Positions 32,364 through 45,711 of a stretch of DNA of 64,000 bases are shown here, in pieces; position 1 is the stretch's first letter, and each line of letters starts with the position of its first letter. The DNA lies in contig OZ038531.1 of assembly GCA_964036665.1 (NCBI GenBank), positions 7,998,168 to 8,062,167 of the forward strand. The letters run 5' to 3'. This stretch comes from Gordius sp. MW1 (taxonomy: Eukaryota; Nematomorpha; Gordioida; Gordea; Gordiidae). Position numbers and translations under genes: made by a program. A model generated the notes under the pieces. The model saw nothing but the letters and a program-made list of their open reading frames with translations. It did not search any database and was not told the DNA's origin.

Positions 32364-33611
32364 TAAATCTTAAACCGTTTAATACCAATTAAAAATAACA
32401 AATAATCTTAAAGTATACTAATTAAGTTTAAAAAAGGCAAATAAAGGCTAAAACATCGGGCTCCGGGTTAGGGCCAATGAAAAGCAATTTTTCACGATTC
32501 TAATGCATAATTGCATGAATATATTTTTTATTATCCCCCTCTCTAATTTTAAATATACTTGGAGCGAATTTTTTCCATGAATTCTTGACTCTTGGCTAAA
32601 ATCTTTACTAACATAAATAAGGTTTCAATCTACTTCTTTTTATATAGAGAAATGATTTCGATTTAATTTTATTATATTTTAATTTAAAAAATTGAAATAG
32701 GTTTATTTGATAACGTTTAGGTGTTCAGGTTACATTGATTTGTTTTAACTCATATATATTAAAATTGTCTTTTACATGAAAGGATGTCGAAAATAATAAT
32801 ATAAAGCACCAAAAACACTTAATATTAAGTTTAAAATTCATATAAAGGTATTTTCACTAACCTTTTAGCCATAAAATAATATTTGGTATACGACCTCATA
32901 AATAATAATATATTTTTAAGCATCAGTTTGCACTCTACTTATAAATTTAAAGTGATATTTTAAAAACGATTTTTACTAAAACTTTCGACAAAAATAACTT
33001 TTTTCAGACTAATGAACATATTATTTAAATCATGAAAATATTTATCGCTATAAAAACCTATCGAAGGACAAAATTTATTTGGCGATATTGTCTTTCTTAT
33101 AAATTGTATGTGTTTTTTATAATAAAACACTTAAGTTAAAATAATGACTTTGAAATAATTTGCAATAATAACTTTAAAACTAGTTAATATGATAAATTAA
33201 ATTACACCTTTTCGTTTGACAACTGATCTAAATTTAACTAAGTGATATTCTTTATTATCTTAGATCAAACAATTTTTTGCCTGCTTATTAGCAAAACCAT
33301 TATATGCACCATATGCTTTTAACAAGCTTATAGAAAATATAAGTCCCAAAGCAAAAATTTGGAAATATTTTAGTATATATAATTGAATTTGAAAATACAA
33401 AAAGGTTTTAAATATTAATGCTTTTAAATATATGAAAGATTAGTACAAAGAGCATTTTTTAGTAAATTCTATAATCGATTCGATACATCCCCAAATAAGT
33501 CTCACACTTATGAAAATCTTGAATAAATTAAATATTTTACTATCGTTAAATTCATTACAGAGTTGAATTCAAATGTTGTTTAAGGTTTTATAAGCAATAA
33601 ATGAGGACAAT
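32364..33611. other. AT-rich intergenic, no gene seen
   Basis: No ORF, repeat or structured element recognised. Confidence 0.5.
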
Positions 33612-33754
33612 CCAGGGGCTAGTAGGGAGGGGTCTCTGCTACCCCCTAAATCTTGATTTTTTTTATTTATTAAAATATGACTAAAATTTGAAAAAATGAT
33701 CATATTGCTCGCCTTTAAACCATTATTGCATTAAAATCATAACTACGCCCCTGG
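33612..33754. mobile_element. MITE, CAnGGGCGTAGCC family, copy 4
   Basis: Left end CCAGGGGCTAGTAGGGAGGGG, right end AACTACGCCCCTGG. Flanks GACAAT/GACAAT match. Internal core (ATTTATTAAAATATGACTAAAA) is shared with the other copies. Confidence 0.78.
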
Positions 33755-33980
33755 TGACAATGATTTAGTGAATAAAGGAAGAAAATACCTAATAACGTTA
33801 TAAATGGCAGTAAAAATATCAATAAATTAATATGACCATTTAATATAGATTATTACATTTATCAATATAAATAAAGCACTGTACAAGCTCTAAGTTGTTT
33901 AACAGTGTTGTTTTGTTTTCAAATTTTAATACTAAAAAGGAACGTTTTTTGTGGTTATAGTCGTCAATAAAAGATAGGAT

Positions 33981-34137
33981 CCTGGGCGTAGCCAGCATTG
34001 GAATTAGGGGCAACAATGATTTAGGGAGGGGCGAAATAATAATTTTTAAAATTTAGCCATAGTTTTAATAAATTTTAACAAGTTTTTGGATTTATAGGTG
34101 GCAGCCGCCCCTCCCTGCCCCCTTGACTACGCCCATG
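33981..34137. mobile_element. MITE, CAnGGGCGTAGCC family, copy 5 (reverse orientation)
   Basis: Left end CCTGGGCGTAGCCAG, right end TTGACTACGCCCATG. The GGCAGCCGCCCCTCCCTGCCCC block is on the right side, so this copy is inverted relative to copies 4 and 10. Target duplication unclear. Confidence 0.8.
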
Positions 34138-34323
34138 GATACGTATTATTTAATTGGAGTGGAGTATCTTAAAATTTATTGGAGGGTAACCAAACATGAA
34201 ATCCAATACGACCCAAATGATTTTTTAGTTATTTGCCCTGCCCTGTTCTTAGCCCAGGTTCCTTAAGCAGATGCAGGCCGCTTTTATTATATATCCTTAA
34301 ACAATGTAAAAGAAGCTATATTA

Positions 34324-34660
34324 TCTTATATATAAAAATGAAACTATGTGTGTATGCCGCCACCAATTTTGGAAAACTACCAGACCGATTTGGCTCAAAA
34401 TTTCATAGTTTATTCCTGACACTCCGGAGCATGTTTACAGATTTGTTCGAGCCAAATCGGTCCATTAGTTTTCGAGACGTATGTTGTATTCGTACGCGTT
34501 GCACTGTATACGGAAATAGAACAATAGAAGTAGAACATATAGACATCAAACTTTATTTTTACTTCAATAACCGCTTTATCATCATATATGCCCTAAAATT
34601 CCAACATAATTTAATACACCCGGGTAAATGGCAAAACAACGTTTGCCAGGTTCATCTAGT
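34324..34660 (+). mobile_element. Small non-autonomous Helitron
   Basis: Starts TCTTATATATAAAAATGAAA after an A and ends with a hairpin (GGCAAA-loop-TTTGCC), 8 bases, then CTAGT at 34660. TC start, terminal hairpin and CTRRT end fit Helitrons. The base after CTAGT is A rather than the expected T. The 147-codon open frame across it is not a recognisable protein and is probably incidental. Confidence 0.65.
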
Positions 34661-35164
34661 AAATATATATTTTTAAATTACCAGTGGATATTTTTATAGG
34701 TTATAAATTTTATATATTCAGATGAATTACTCAAGCCTCAATCAATGTATAGATTTAAATTATTTAAGCCTTATTGCGGAATGTATAAAATGGAGATGAA
34801 TAATTTAATTGACATACACTAGTATAATAATGATTTAATGAACGCAGCCGCGAACTAGCATGTAATAAATAGCAGTAAATCAATTTAGTATAAGAAATGT
34901 TAATGGCGCAATTAATCTGATCAGGACTAATTTATGTGCTGTCAAGAACTAGATAATTGTTTGTCTTTGCGAGAGATAAAAATAACATGAGAGGTGTCGA
35001 GATAACAGATCAAGGCTTAGATAAGGGTGGCAAAAAAAAGAATTTTCGATTATTAGCAAATTTGAGAAAAATGTTGTTCAATAACACAATTATTAGTTTT
35101 GTATACTGATGCAAAATATTTACTAAAACTGGTGATTTATATTCCATATGACCATAACCTGAGC
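34661..35164. other. AT-rich intergenic, no gene seen
   Basis: Nothing recognisable. Confidence 0.5.
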
Positions 35165-35313
35165 CATGGGCGTAACCAGGGGGAGGGGGACAAAAAAAAT
35201 TTCAATACGAGAACCCTTAAAAATTAAAAAAAAATTATGTTTTGCCCCCCCCTAATTAAACATAAAACGTTTTCGCCCCCCCCCCCCCTAATCTAAAACC
35301 TGCTAAGCCCATG
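35165..35313. mobile_element. MITE, CAnGGGCGTAGCC family, copy 6
   Basis: Left end CATGGGCGTAACCAGGGGG, right end CCTGCTAAGCCCATG. C-runs near 35245 and 35276. No clear target duplication. Confidence 0.75.
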
Positions 35314-38300
35314 ATTCTAGCATTATACCTTTAAATCACTTTTATATTATCATTAAAATTGCAAAAATTTAACAGTAATTTAGGGTTAGAGTGTGGTACA
35401 CAAGGATCGTAATTTTAATATATATTATTTTGAATCAAGAAATAGTATTTTTTTATTTAATGCTGCCCTCAAGTAACTTAAAACAAATGATAACTTCTTG
35501 GACTACGATTTTAAGCTTATTGTTTTTATACACAACGTTATATTGGGTAAATATATTTATAACAAATCAATTTTCTAATCAATGAGTGTGGAAAGATCAA
35601 TCAATGTTGCTTAAAACTCGACAGGAATAATATGTGAGGAAACTTAACATTTGATTGATTAAGAAGCCCATAATGATATGACAATATTAAATTATGAGCT
35701 GGATTGGTTCGTTCAAAACTACCGGCGTTCTTTACTATCTTTGCTATGCACTTCTGATATAATTTATAATTAAAATTTTATAATTAACAAAGTTTGTGGC
35801 GGTCACTAAATTACAAATACGCTCGATAAATAGGTAAGTTGTGCTTGTGGCTACCAATTTGAATCTCCATAACACACAAGACTTCACGTTTAAAAAATTG
35901 CGCCATATTTAGTAATTTGAATCGAAAAATAAATTTAAAGATGTACATTATCAGTTAAAAGTAAATGAAACTAGTTTTAAATTAAATGAGACATTTCATA
36001 TAAAAATATTTTATCGATTAGTTTAAACAATTATCAAAGTAATTGTAACTCCTTATATAAACCTTTCAACTAAGCAATTTAAACTTCTTTAGCCATATAG
36101 CATCGAATAAACCATGTATCGGTATTTAGCAACAAATAGAATTTCGAAATAGCAAAAACATTAAAAAAAACCATAAAAAGAAAGAGTAGTCAAAATTTAC
36201 CCAACACTTCTATTTAATTAAAAATATATTATTAATCTATTAATATATCTGCATTTTTTTAATATTAAATTTTAAAAAACTGTTGATATTTATATTTGAA
36301 ACATAGTTGTTAGTTTGACTTAAGGGTTCATACACAAAAAAGTTTTTTAAAGAATATAGTAGAATATTTTTGAAAAATGGGGGTTAACACAAAATTATAA
36401 ATTATATAATTACTACTTAAAGACATCATTCGCAAATTTGTAATAATATTCCCAAAAGGCATTTAATTTAAAATATCAATATACCGATGTAAACGCCTTC
36501 CAAAATATATGGTAGGATGTGTGAACAATTTTAAAGATAATTAAATATTAATGACCAAAAAGAACCTTTTAACGAAATTATACTAGGCACAATTATTAGC
36601 AAAAAAAACATATTGCAAAATTGAGACGTATTCTATCAACCTCAAGTCTGTGGAAAAAAATGATGAATAATTCTCAATTAAAACAGTTAATTTTTTTATT
36701 AAAGATAAATTAAATTATGTTTTACTAGGTGTTAGTAATAAATTTACTACAAATCTCACGATATTCTCAGCAATTGCAGGAATAGGGAATAGGGATTGTA
36801 AAAAAGTTCATAGTTTAAAATTGATATACTGCAGAATAGGCATCATCTGCTACAATTAATCTTGGTCTTATACGCGACGAGGGGATACAAAAATTACATG
36901 TGCTCTGATATTAATAATGTTATTATTATCATGTATTTGCCAAAATATTCACACCCGCCCTATTACATCAATTGTCGAACCTATCTTTGACAGGGAATCA
37001 ATGAGGTATTTCTAAAGAATATCGGAAGGCAAATTTTTTTTAAAGAAATGTTAAAAATTGGTTTTATAGCGAAAAAATTGAGATGTAAAAATAATTTAAA
37101 ATTTAAGATAGGCATAATAAAGAATTATACAACTGCTTTCATGTGTATCCAAGGAAAAAAAGAGGAATCCGAAATTTAATTATTATGTAAAATAAAGGGA
37201 ATTGCACGAAAAACGTTGGCTTTTTGACTTTTTATTATAAAATTGTATTGTTGTCCGTGATCCAATAATTTTACAGAGCAATATTTTACACTATAGATTT
37301 GTCTATATATTATAATTGAATATCAATAATAAAATAATTTGTATAGAAGATATTTTTTATTAAAATAACACCCTTATAAATATAAATTATACAAGTTAAA
37401 CAACCACTCTAATTCTATATTTTTGCTTTGTGAGGAAAAAAATGATTATTTTGGATGAAGGCCGGGGGAATAATTAAATTACAATTTTAGCGCCTGAGGA
37501 ATTAGGGTAGTATGTATTAAACAATAAAGTGCTTATTAAATTAAATTGTTGTTCCCAATGAAATAAAATGGTTGTGTGAGTATAAAAAAGGTATAATTGC
37601 TTTTAATAAAAAATATATGCCCCACTGGTCCCCTGATAATCTATTAATTTGGATTATATATTCTTGTTATATTATTAATAATTTTCCCTCCACTCCCTTT
37701 TTATTTCAATTATAACTCATTCAATTTTCTATGTTCTATTATCGCCAATATCTCATTAAATAATGTCATCTGTTTAGCCAAAACCTCTTATAGTATACCA
37801 ATAACATAGATTAATCAACATTTTATCCGTGTACGAGTATAATTGCCTCGACACGTATATCTAATATTCCCCAAATTACATGAACCTGAATATATTAGTA
37901 ACATAAACCCATAAACAAGACGTACAAATAAATAAAAATGTAATATATAAAATTTCTTACATAAATTTAATATTATTTATACATTTAAAATTTCATTTAA
38001 ACATAAGCTCTATTAAAAAATTTAAACATCTTTTATTTGCTTTATTAGGAAGGAGTTTTCAATACAAAGTTTGTGCACTAACAACAACCTATAGTTAATT
38101 AGCATCTTGGCAATCTATCGAATCTATGCATAAACACCACCTAAAACAAAAAAATAAAAAAACCGAAAAGAAAGTAGTTAAAAGTTCGAATTATAAAATT
38201 AGATGTAAAAAACATCAGATTATAATTTTAAGTGACCGAGTACGTACATTAGATTTTATCTTTCAAATCTAATGAACCATATCGATTAAATTGCTAAAAA

Positions 38301-39232
38301 TTGTTCCGCACTTAATAGCCGCCCCGCTTTTAAATTTACTTTTTGGAAAACATAAGTTTGGACACGCCTCGACATTAAGTAGCAAATTGCGACAATCAGT
38401 GGTGGGTGGTGAGCTTTAATAGCACTCTAAAGTTATGCACATAAGAGCTAAAAATTCTTAAACCAAATAATATTTTCTATTTGGGGTAAATTACAAAATT
38501 TGTTGAGCTGGAGTTGTTTTATATGACATCTTTTCTATGTATTTTTGCATGAAATATTTATCAATATCGATGCAATGATTCATTCATGGGATAATCGCAA
38601 TTAGGTGATTACAAACTACCGAGCAAGTTTATTGCTTTTTTAGATTAATCTTACTGGTATGAATTATTAATTAGTTATATATAAAGGGAAGTTTATTTCT
38701 TATATTATTTCTTGTTTCTCATCGCGGACTAATTAATAAAACATTAGGGGGCCTAAGGAAGCAGCAACCCTCGCCTACCTTCATTTATATTGATCGATTG
38801 GGCGAGCGAGAGTCAATAATATATCGGTAAATGATTCTAGCCTAGGCGCTTTGACAATACAAATCAACAACTTAGGGATGATTAAAGGTGTGTGGATCCA
38901 TCTTACCCCTTCCCCGATGGCAAGAAGGATTGGGGAATTGGGGAGGTAGGGGATAATAAATCCATCAATATAGGTGCAAAATCCTTGATTTAGCCTAATT
39001 ATTTAATAACGAGATGTGTAGAGCCCCTAAGATACTGTCCTACATTAAAGGATTTTGTCGTATGATTAAAGGTGATAATCAAGCGAAATGGAAGGTGAAA
39101 GGTTTAAATGAGTTCGTAGGGATAGGTGTCAAAATGCATTAATATTGATGGCACTGTGAGGGGACAATATTCATTAGAGATAAGATGAGGGATTAGTTCT
39201 TATGACCCTATAAATTGAAGATATGACCATTA
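35314..39232. other. AT-rich intergenic, no gene seen (3.9 kb)
   Basis: No ORF with recognisable protein content, no clear repeat ends and no RNA gene noticed. Base composition is uniformly AT-rich apart from a modestly more GC-rich patch near 38750-38960. Confidence 0.5.
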
Positions 39233-39398
39233 CACGTGGGCGTTGCCAGGGGGAGGCAGGGAGGGGCGGCTTCCCCCCTCAAAATCCAAAAAATCTTTAA
39301 AATTTAATATGATTACGGCTAAAGTTTGGGAAAATGATCATTCTGCCCCTCCCAAAATCATTTTTGCCCCCCTCTAATTCAAACTGGCTACTTCCATG
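39233..39398. mobile_element. MITE, CAnGGGCGTAGCC family, copy 7
   Basis: Left end CACGTGGGCGTTGCCAGGGG, right end CTGGCTACTTCCATG. Both flanks contain CCATTA. The GGGAGGGGCGGCTTCCCCCC block sits at the left. Confidence 0.8.
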
Positions 39399-40648
39399 CC
39401 ATTAATCATGTATATAAAATAGAGTTTTATAGCAATTTAGTTGAAATTACCGTAGAGTGGTATCGCAACTTTTAGCTAATATGTTTAAAAATTGTAAAAC
39501 CCAATTTCGTCTAATTCGTGTAAAAATGAGCGCATAAATTATTAATATATATTGCAAAAGATTTTAAACAAAATAATTTTACCTTCCATTCTCAAAATAT
39601 TTTCGAATTTGTCTTTTTATTTCAATGATTGGAATGACTATAAGGTTGAGAGTAACAGATTGACAAAAGTAGTTTTAAGCGACGAGAAAATTTATGTCGC
39701 AACCGATTACGAATTTCCAATAGGTTGTAATGTGCGTTTATAAACTTACGAGTGACAACTAATTTTTATTTAAATAAAACTATGGACAGGAATAAGAAAA
39801 AACATTAAATAAACGAGAAAAAAATGGTGAGATGAAATTTGATTAATTTGCTTAATGTTAATTTAATATTAAGGTTAAAAACAAAATCAATAAGGGAAAG
39901 GGCAGAGGGCTCACGCTATAAGCACGAGGCAAAGTTTTAATACTAAATCACAACACCTAGATGATTTTTTGAAAAAAAACGATATCATCATCACGTCCTA
40001 TCTTAATTGAAATCAATCCGATTTTAGATGGCTCATAAATAATGTGCATACATTACATTCCCTGATTAAGTCTCTCTCTTTTTGGCAAAAGGCGATTTAA
40101 AAAATAAGTTGAAAACAGCTATTAACCTGGGTATGCTTCATTTTTAACATACACAAAATTAAAATTTCCCTTTTTGAGAAACATATCCTTGACCAACAGG
40201 AAAACATACAGGTTAAGCTCAAATAAAGAATAGCATTTTTATATATGTGAAGTTCCAACAAAATAGAATTTATGTTTACAAAATATTTCTTAAATTGTTC
40301 AGATTATTACGGAATTTAAAAAGGGATTAGAAATCTAAGAAATATGTTAGGGGTTGGCAGAATAATAAATTATTGGTGGATTAAAATGATGACTTTTAAA
40401 TTTATCATAACAGATTAAATAAGTTTAAAAAAATTACTACAAAATGATGGTACCAGTTATTATCTGCCACCACTTGAATTTTATTAATAAGAGTGAATTA
40501 TCGATTAGGTATATTATTTCCCGAATTACAACTTCTGGTAATACATTTGAGACAGGAATGTTTTCAAACTAGCGATAGCAACTTATAATTATAATAGAGA
40601 CCTTTTCAAATAGGAGGATTTTAAAAAACTATATATGCTTCTAATTAC
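39399..40648. other. AT-rich intergenic, no gene seen
   Basis: Nothing recognisable. Confidence 0.5.
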
Positions 40649-40810
40649 AAGGTCTAGCCAGGGGGTAGGGAACAAAGAAGGGTAGTTGTTCCTCCCCCTT
40701 TTTAACAAAATGAATTCAATATTTATTTAAATTATGTGAAATTGTAAAAAATAGCAATCTGGCTCAAATTAACTAATATTTTGCTCCCTTCTAAACCAAC
40801 TCCTGATTAC
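40649..40810. mobile_element. MITE, CAnGGGCGTAGCC family, copy 8 (degenerate)
   Basis: Left side AGGTCTAGCCAGGGGGTAGGG and a right side with GCTCCCTTCTAAACCAACTCC. Both ends have drifted and the limits are approximate. Confidence 0.5.
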
Positions 40811-41689
40811 ATTAATTTTGAATTCATTAAATGTTTTTAACTTTCATTTTGCTTAGGTTGTGCTGCTCTGCTCGCCCCAGCATTAAATTGTACGAGCAAT
40901 TGGAGTTGTTAATGCTGCGCTCTAATATTTTTAAAAGGATTAAATTTAATAAAAAGGGGATTATTGTTTTTCGTAATGTTTAATATATTATTTTCATATG
41001 AATTCGTTTACACGGACCATTGGCTTGTTAATTTGATTAATATGGCAATAAAACGGGCTTTTTAAACCGATGGGAATATTATTTTAGAGGAAATACAAAT
41101 AGTTTAGGCAGGTAGAATGATTTCCATAAAACCAAAAGGCATAAACACAACAAAAAATTTATACAGCAAAACAGTACAGAGATAAAATAAGTGTTTACTC
41201 CTGTTAAGAAACTTTGAATCCATATTTAATCAACAAGTAAATAAATTTCGTAGAATTAATATTTGGAGAGATGTTTGAACTTGCTTCGAAAAGCCAATGT
41301 CCCCTGGCTCATGACATTTTTAAACTTAATTAAAGGTATTAATATTTCATTGTAGCTGAGAATTTAGTTTTCTAATTGACATCTAAGCTTTTTTTACGAT
41401 TAAAAACAATTTCGTAAGTGTAATGTATATAGAAATAGTAGAATTAGAAGATTATACAATCGTTATATAATATATTAAATTCTCATTTAAATGTTGACAT
41501 ACATACTCATTTGGTCATAAGGGCTATTGTAAAACTAATAGTACTATATAAACTAATCTTTTGTTTTTTTAAGTTTGATATAAAAATTTAGTTTATGTAT
41601 ATTAACCCTCTAAAAAGCAGGTATAAGGGTCCCTAGATTTATTTTTAAAGTAATAATTAAAAGTGTGCATTAGAGGCCTCTTTTTTCCT
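40811..41689. other. AT-rich intergenic, no gene seen
   Basis: Nothing recognisable. Confidence 0.5.
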
Positions 41690-42030
41690 ATAGCTGTTTG
41701 TCACACTTAGTGGTCAACTCTTTCAAGTAGTTTTCCCACCAATTTCTACACTTACAATAGCTTGGCTTTAGCTCGTACCTTCTTAAGTCCATATCTATTC
41801 TATATTTTCATGTCAGCTCAGGCCTCCCTCTCTATCGCTGAGGTGACTTTCCTCCCGTCTCTCCAAATGGCCATATCATCTCAATCTTCTTACAACCAAC
41901 TTTGTCTGAATCTTAACTACATTTAGTTTATCAATTCTGTCTTGATTCCTTCTATAGTGCTTTTTGCTTATTCCCAAGATCCATCTTAACATTCGCATCT
42001 CCATTGTAACCAAGCTTTGATCTTCTTTTG
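41690..42030 (-). pseudogene. LINE (non-LTR) reverse transcriptase C-terminal relic
   Basis: On the minus strand: MEMRMLRWILGISKKHYRRN, then a VVKIQTKLVVRRLR*YGHLERREES block. This is the post-RT tail (RMLRW..G....D+.RN....L.V..I..K+...RLRWYGHV.RR) common to RTE/Jockey-type LINE proteins, with W replaced by a stop. Downstream homology decays with more stops. It is a 5'-truncated dead copy. Confidence 0.75.
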
Positions 42031-43416
42031 CCTTTTGCCCAAATAAAATATTCTAACTCCTAAATGACACCCTCTTAAAATTATATTTTCATGAGTGGTT
42101 GGCCGCTGAAAATTTGTTTTATTTGGCTTAAAATTAAATTTTAATTCAGGCACACATATTAACCAAAGATGATTTTAGAATATAATTATCCATAAATTCA
42201 GTATAAAAAAATAATTTTAATATGTGTCCGGGCTATTGGATAAAAGACGGCTTAACCCCTGTATATTCACGCATCTAATGTGTTGCTAAAACGACCGCTA
42301 ACTAGTACATCTACGTATCATAGTAATGATCTTTTGGACAATAACTTTGATATTGTAATATCTAAAAACTCATAAATTCATTTTAGCGACTTTATAATTC
42401 ATAAAAACTAATAATTAGCGCAAAGTTTTATAAAATAAACTAGAATTTAAATGGCTCTATAAAAGTGATTTTTATTTAGATATGCTATTTTTTCTTTATA
42501 TTTTAATCTATTAAGGATCTTATTTTGAATATCGTAAATGTTTTGTATTTACTTATTATAATAAATAGATAACGAAAACCATCTAAATTAGATGATCAAG
42601 ATGGACGTCAAATTAATTAACGTTTCTCCTGAGGGGTTGAACAGACTATTAGTCTTTGTATCGAGATGGCAGTCGGTTTTAACATAACTTTAGATGTGCC
42701 ATGCGCTATTATATAGGGGGTTAGCAGTCTATTATTATATGGTCCAACCAGACCCGGATTAGATCTCTAATAAATGTGTCTAATATATTTTGTTTTTAGA
42801 TTATTTACTCCCTCTTCTTTGAAAAATTATGCATGTAACTTCTAGCTGAAGAAGCTAGGGCTGTATATATTTTAAACTTATTCTCATAGCCTAAGCCCGT
42901 TATCTAATTTTAATTATACTAGTCCCCATGCTTGGAAATTGCAAGTCTGTTTTAGCATAAATAGAATTTTTAATAAGTTTGTTATTATGATGTACAAATG
43001 TAGATTTCAACAAGATAATTGTCTTATATATATAATTGATTTTACCAGAATATTCTTATGCAAAAATCTAATTTACCTTAGCTTAAGCATAGATGAACAA
43101 CATATTTTATCATTATATTTATATTTAGTATGTGATAGCTTTAATTAAATATAAATTAGGTTTTTATCATTTTAACTAAATTATATCATAATTAATTTTA
43201 TGCGAATGTTGTACTAAGTATATTTAATTAAATTAACCTAATTACAAATAAAAAAAAATCTAATACGAAGTATATTAACGGTGTCTGGATTTGGAGTCAA
43301 CTTTATAATACAATTAAAAAGAAATCATATAAATAACTAATTTAGGGCACGAGTAGCATAATGTGTATGGCTCATCAAAATGGGTGACCAATAGAGATCT
43401 TGTTAAGTGGCGAATA
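42031..43416. other. AT-rich intergenic, no gene seen
   Basis: Nothing recognisable. Confidence 0.5.
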
Positions 43417-43806
43417 TATACTTATGCAAAGTCTTATTTTCTACCCGAACTCGACCCGACCCGAAAACGTTTTTCTAACCCAGACTTGATTTAACCCGAA
43501 TGCGTTTTACATTTTTAACCTAAACTCGACTTAAGTCAAACAAAACGTTTAAAAATTTTTACCGGAACCTGACACCACCAGAAAGTAAAAAAACATGCGG
43601 CGTGTAAAATATTTTTAACTTGAAAAGTGTTGTTTTGAAAAATTCATAATAAAGATTATGAGTTCTAAATTTTTTCGAACTATTCGTTATAATGATTATT
43701 AATATTGTTGTATCTACAATTTTTGATGGCGAATTCGCCTTCTCTCTTTTAAAATTCGGCTAGCAATCGAAAGCGACCTCTCGCTACTGAAAGAAACAAC
43801 AGGGAT

Positions 43807-44603
43807 CAGAGATCAGATTGCCCGGCCAGGCCCGCTGCCCAAACAGGCCCGGCCCGTGGGCCGGGTCGGGCCGGGCTGTCATAAATTTTTATTTTCGGGC
43901 GGGCTCGGGCGGGCACGAAGAAGATAGGATTCGGGCAATTCGGGTTTAATGAGATTTTTTAGATAGTGTATTTTTTTGTTACTTATTGCATATGAAAATG
44001 CTAAAAAATCGCCATCCGTCCCCAAGTTATTTTTACAATTTTTGCCAGAACCCCTTTATTTCCATCAAGTCCCTAGCTAGGTTATGGAAAGGATTAAAAT
44101 ATTTATATTTATGCAGCCCTTTCATTGTTCGTAATTCGCATGTGCCGTCTATACATAGTACAAAATCGTCACGGGCAAATTGATACAACGCCTGAAAGTG
44201 TTAGTTTTATTATAATATCATTTAATTTTTTTAAACAAATGATTTAACAAGGCTTCTCCAATTCGCTCTTATTATTCCCTTATCACTCATCGCTATCGCT
44301 AAGCTCAAATATTTTAGAAAGACCAAATACTACGTTTTTTGACCAATTAGGATTAAAATTAAAGTACAAAAGTTTCATTTGAAAAAATCATTTGACTTTT
44401 AAATATTGAAAGAATTTTAGGTCGCAAAATTTCGAGCCTAACAGGCAAATTTAAAATTTCGGGCCGAGCATTTCGGGCAGCATTAATGTTTCGGGCGGGC
44501 TCGGGGTGGACACCAGAAGGGTTCGGGCGGGCTCTGGCAATGAGATTAGAGAATTGAACCGGGCCGGGTTCGGGCAGAAAATTCCTAACAAATCTGACCT
44601 CTG
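43807..44603. mobile_element. Nested non-autonomous hAT element (797 bp), perfect 8-bp TSD
   Basis: Ends CAGAGATCAGATT and AATCTGACCTCTG; ACAGGGAT flanks both sides (43799-43806, 44604-44611). Subterminal GGGCGGGCTCGGG/CGGGCCGGG repeats at both ends. No transposase motif recognised inside. Confidence 0.92.
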
Positions 44604-44892
44604 ACAGGGATATCCAAAAATTTACAAGATAATAGCGTCAAAGTGGGATATTACCAAGAATAAACACTTTCCTATTCAAAAATATCATAAGTCCTAAAAT
44701 TTTAAATTAATACTGAACTATAACAGCCCATACCTTAGTATTTATTAAAAGTAAAGTAAATTTTATAGGTAGCATGTTTCATATCATAACATTACAATAT
44801 TTTCTTGTCGATGTATTTTAACTTTCTTGAGTCAAATAAGTCAAATTTATATTTGAAATTTAAAGAATAAGATATAATTTAATTAAAGAAAA

Positions 44893-45455
44893 TTGAATGA
44901 ATGAATGAATGAATGAATGAATGAATGAATGAATGAATGAATGAATGAATGAATGAATGAATGAATGAATGAATGGATGAATGAATGGATGAATGAATGA
45001 ATGAATGAATGAATGAATGAATGAATGAATGAATGAATGAATGAATGAATGAATGAATGAATGAATGAATGAATGAATGAATGAATGAATGAATGAATGA
45101 ATGAATGAATGAATGAATGAATGAATGAATGAATGAATGAATGAATGAATGAATGAATGAATGAATGAATGAATGAATGAATGAATGAATGAATGAATGA
45201 ATGAATGAATGAATGAATGAATGAATGAATGAATGAATGAATGAATGAATGAATGAATGAATGAATGAATGAATGAATGAATGAATGAATGAATGAATGA
45301 ATGAATGAATGAATGAATGAATGAATGAATGAATGAATGAATGAATGAATGAATGAATGAATGAATGAACGAATGAATGAATGAATGAATGAATTAATTA
45401 ATTAATTAATTAATTAATTAATTAATGAATTAATTAATTAATTAATGAATGAATG
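44893..45455. repeat. (GAAT)n microsatellite, ~560 bp
   Basis: Near-perfect tetranucleotide array of about 140 units, with rare GGAT and CGAA variants. The final section (from about 45395) shifts to TTAA-type units before returning to GAAT. Confidence 0.97.
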
Positions 45456-45711
45456 GTATAAAGCATAAATCTACATATTAATTATAAAATATAATATAGA
45501 AAAATTTTAAAAGATAGTAGGTCAAAAATATAATTTTCTGTGTATTTTGTAAAAATTTATATAAAATGTAATCTTCGATTCGGCCCAATTTAATCTTCGA
45601 TTCGGCCCAAAGCATTTTACGATTTTTAACCAAAACCGACTCAAAAACATTTCAAAATTTTCATCCCAACCCAAATCGGGTCGGGTTGCGAGTAACCCAT
45701 GCTGCCCTCTT

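Larger units (their letters stand above)
43417..45711. mobile_element. Old hAT-like element with CCCGACCCG subterminal repeats (contains nested insertions)
   Basis: The left side (TATGCAAAGTC, TACCCGAACTCGACCCG, then repeats with TTTTTAACC spacers) and the right side (CAACCCAAATCGGGTCGGG, GAGTAACCCATGCTGCCCTC) align with the two ends of the clean hAT MITE at 62793-63889. The target duplication is no longer visible. It holds a nested hAT (43807-44603) and a long microsatellite. Confidence 0.6.

Noticed and set aside
34233-34676. 147-codon open frame
   Set aside because: Spans a small Helitron and its flank; no recognisable domain and no homologous frame elsewhere in the window.
44893-45455. 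CRISPR-like or satellite array
   Set aside because: Simple tetranucleotide repeat without spacers; no CRISPR is expected in a eukaryotic nuclear genome.
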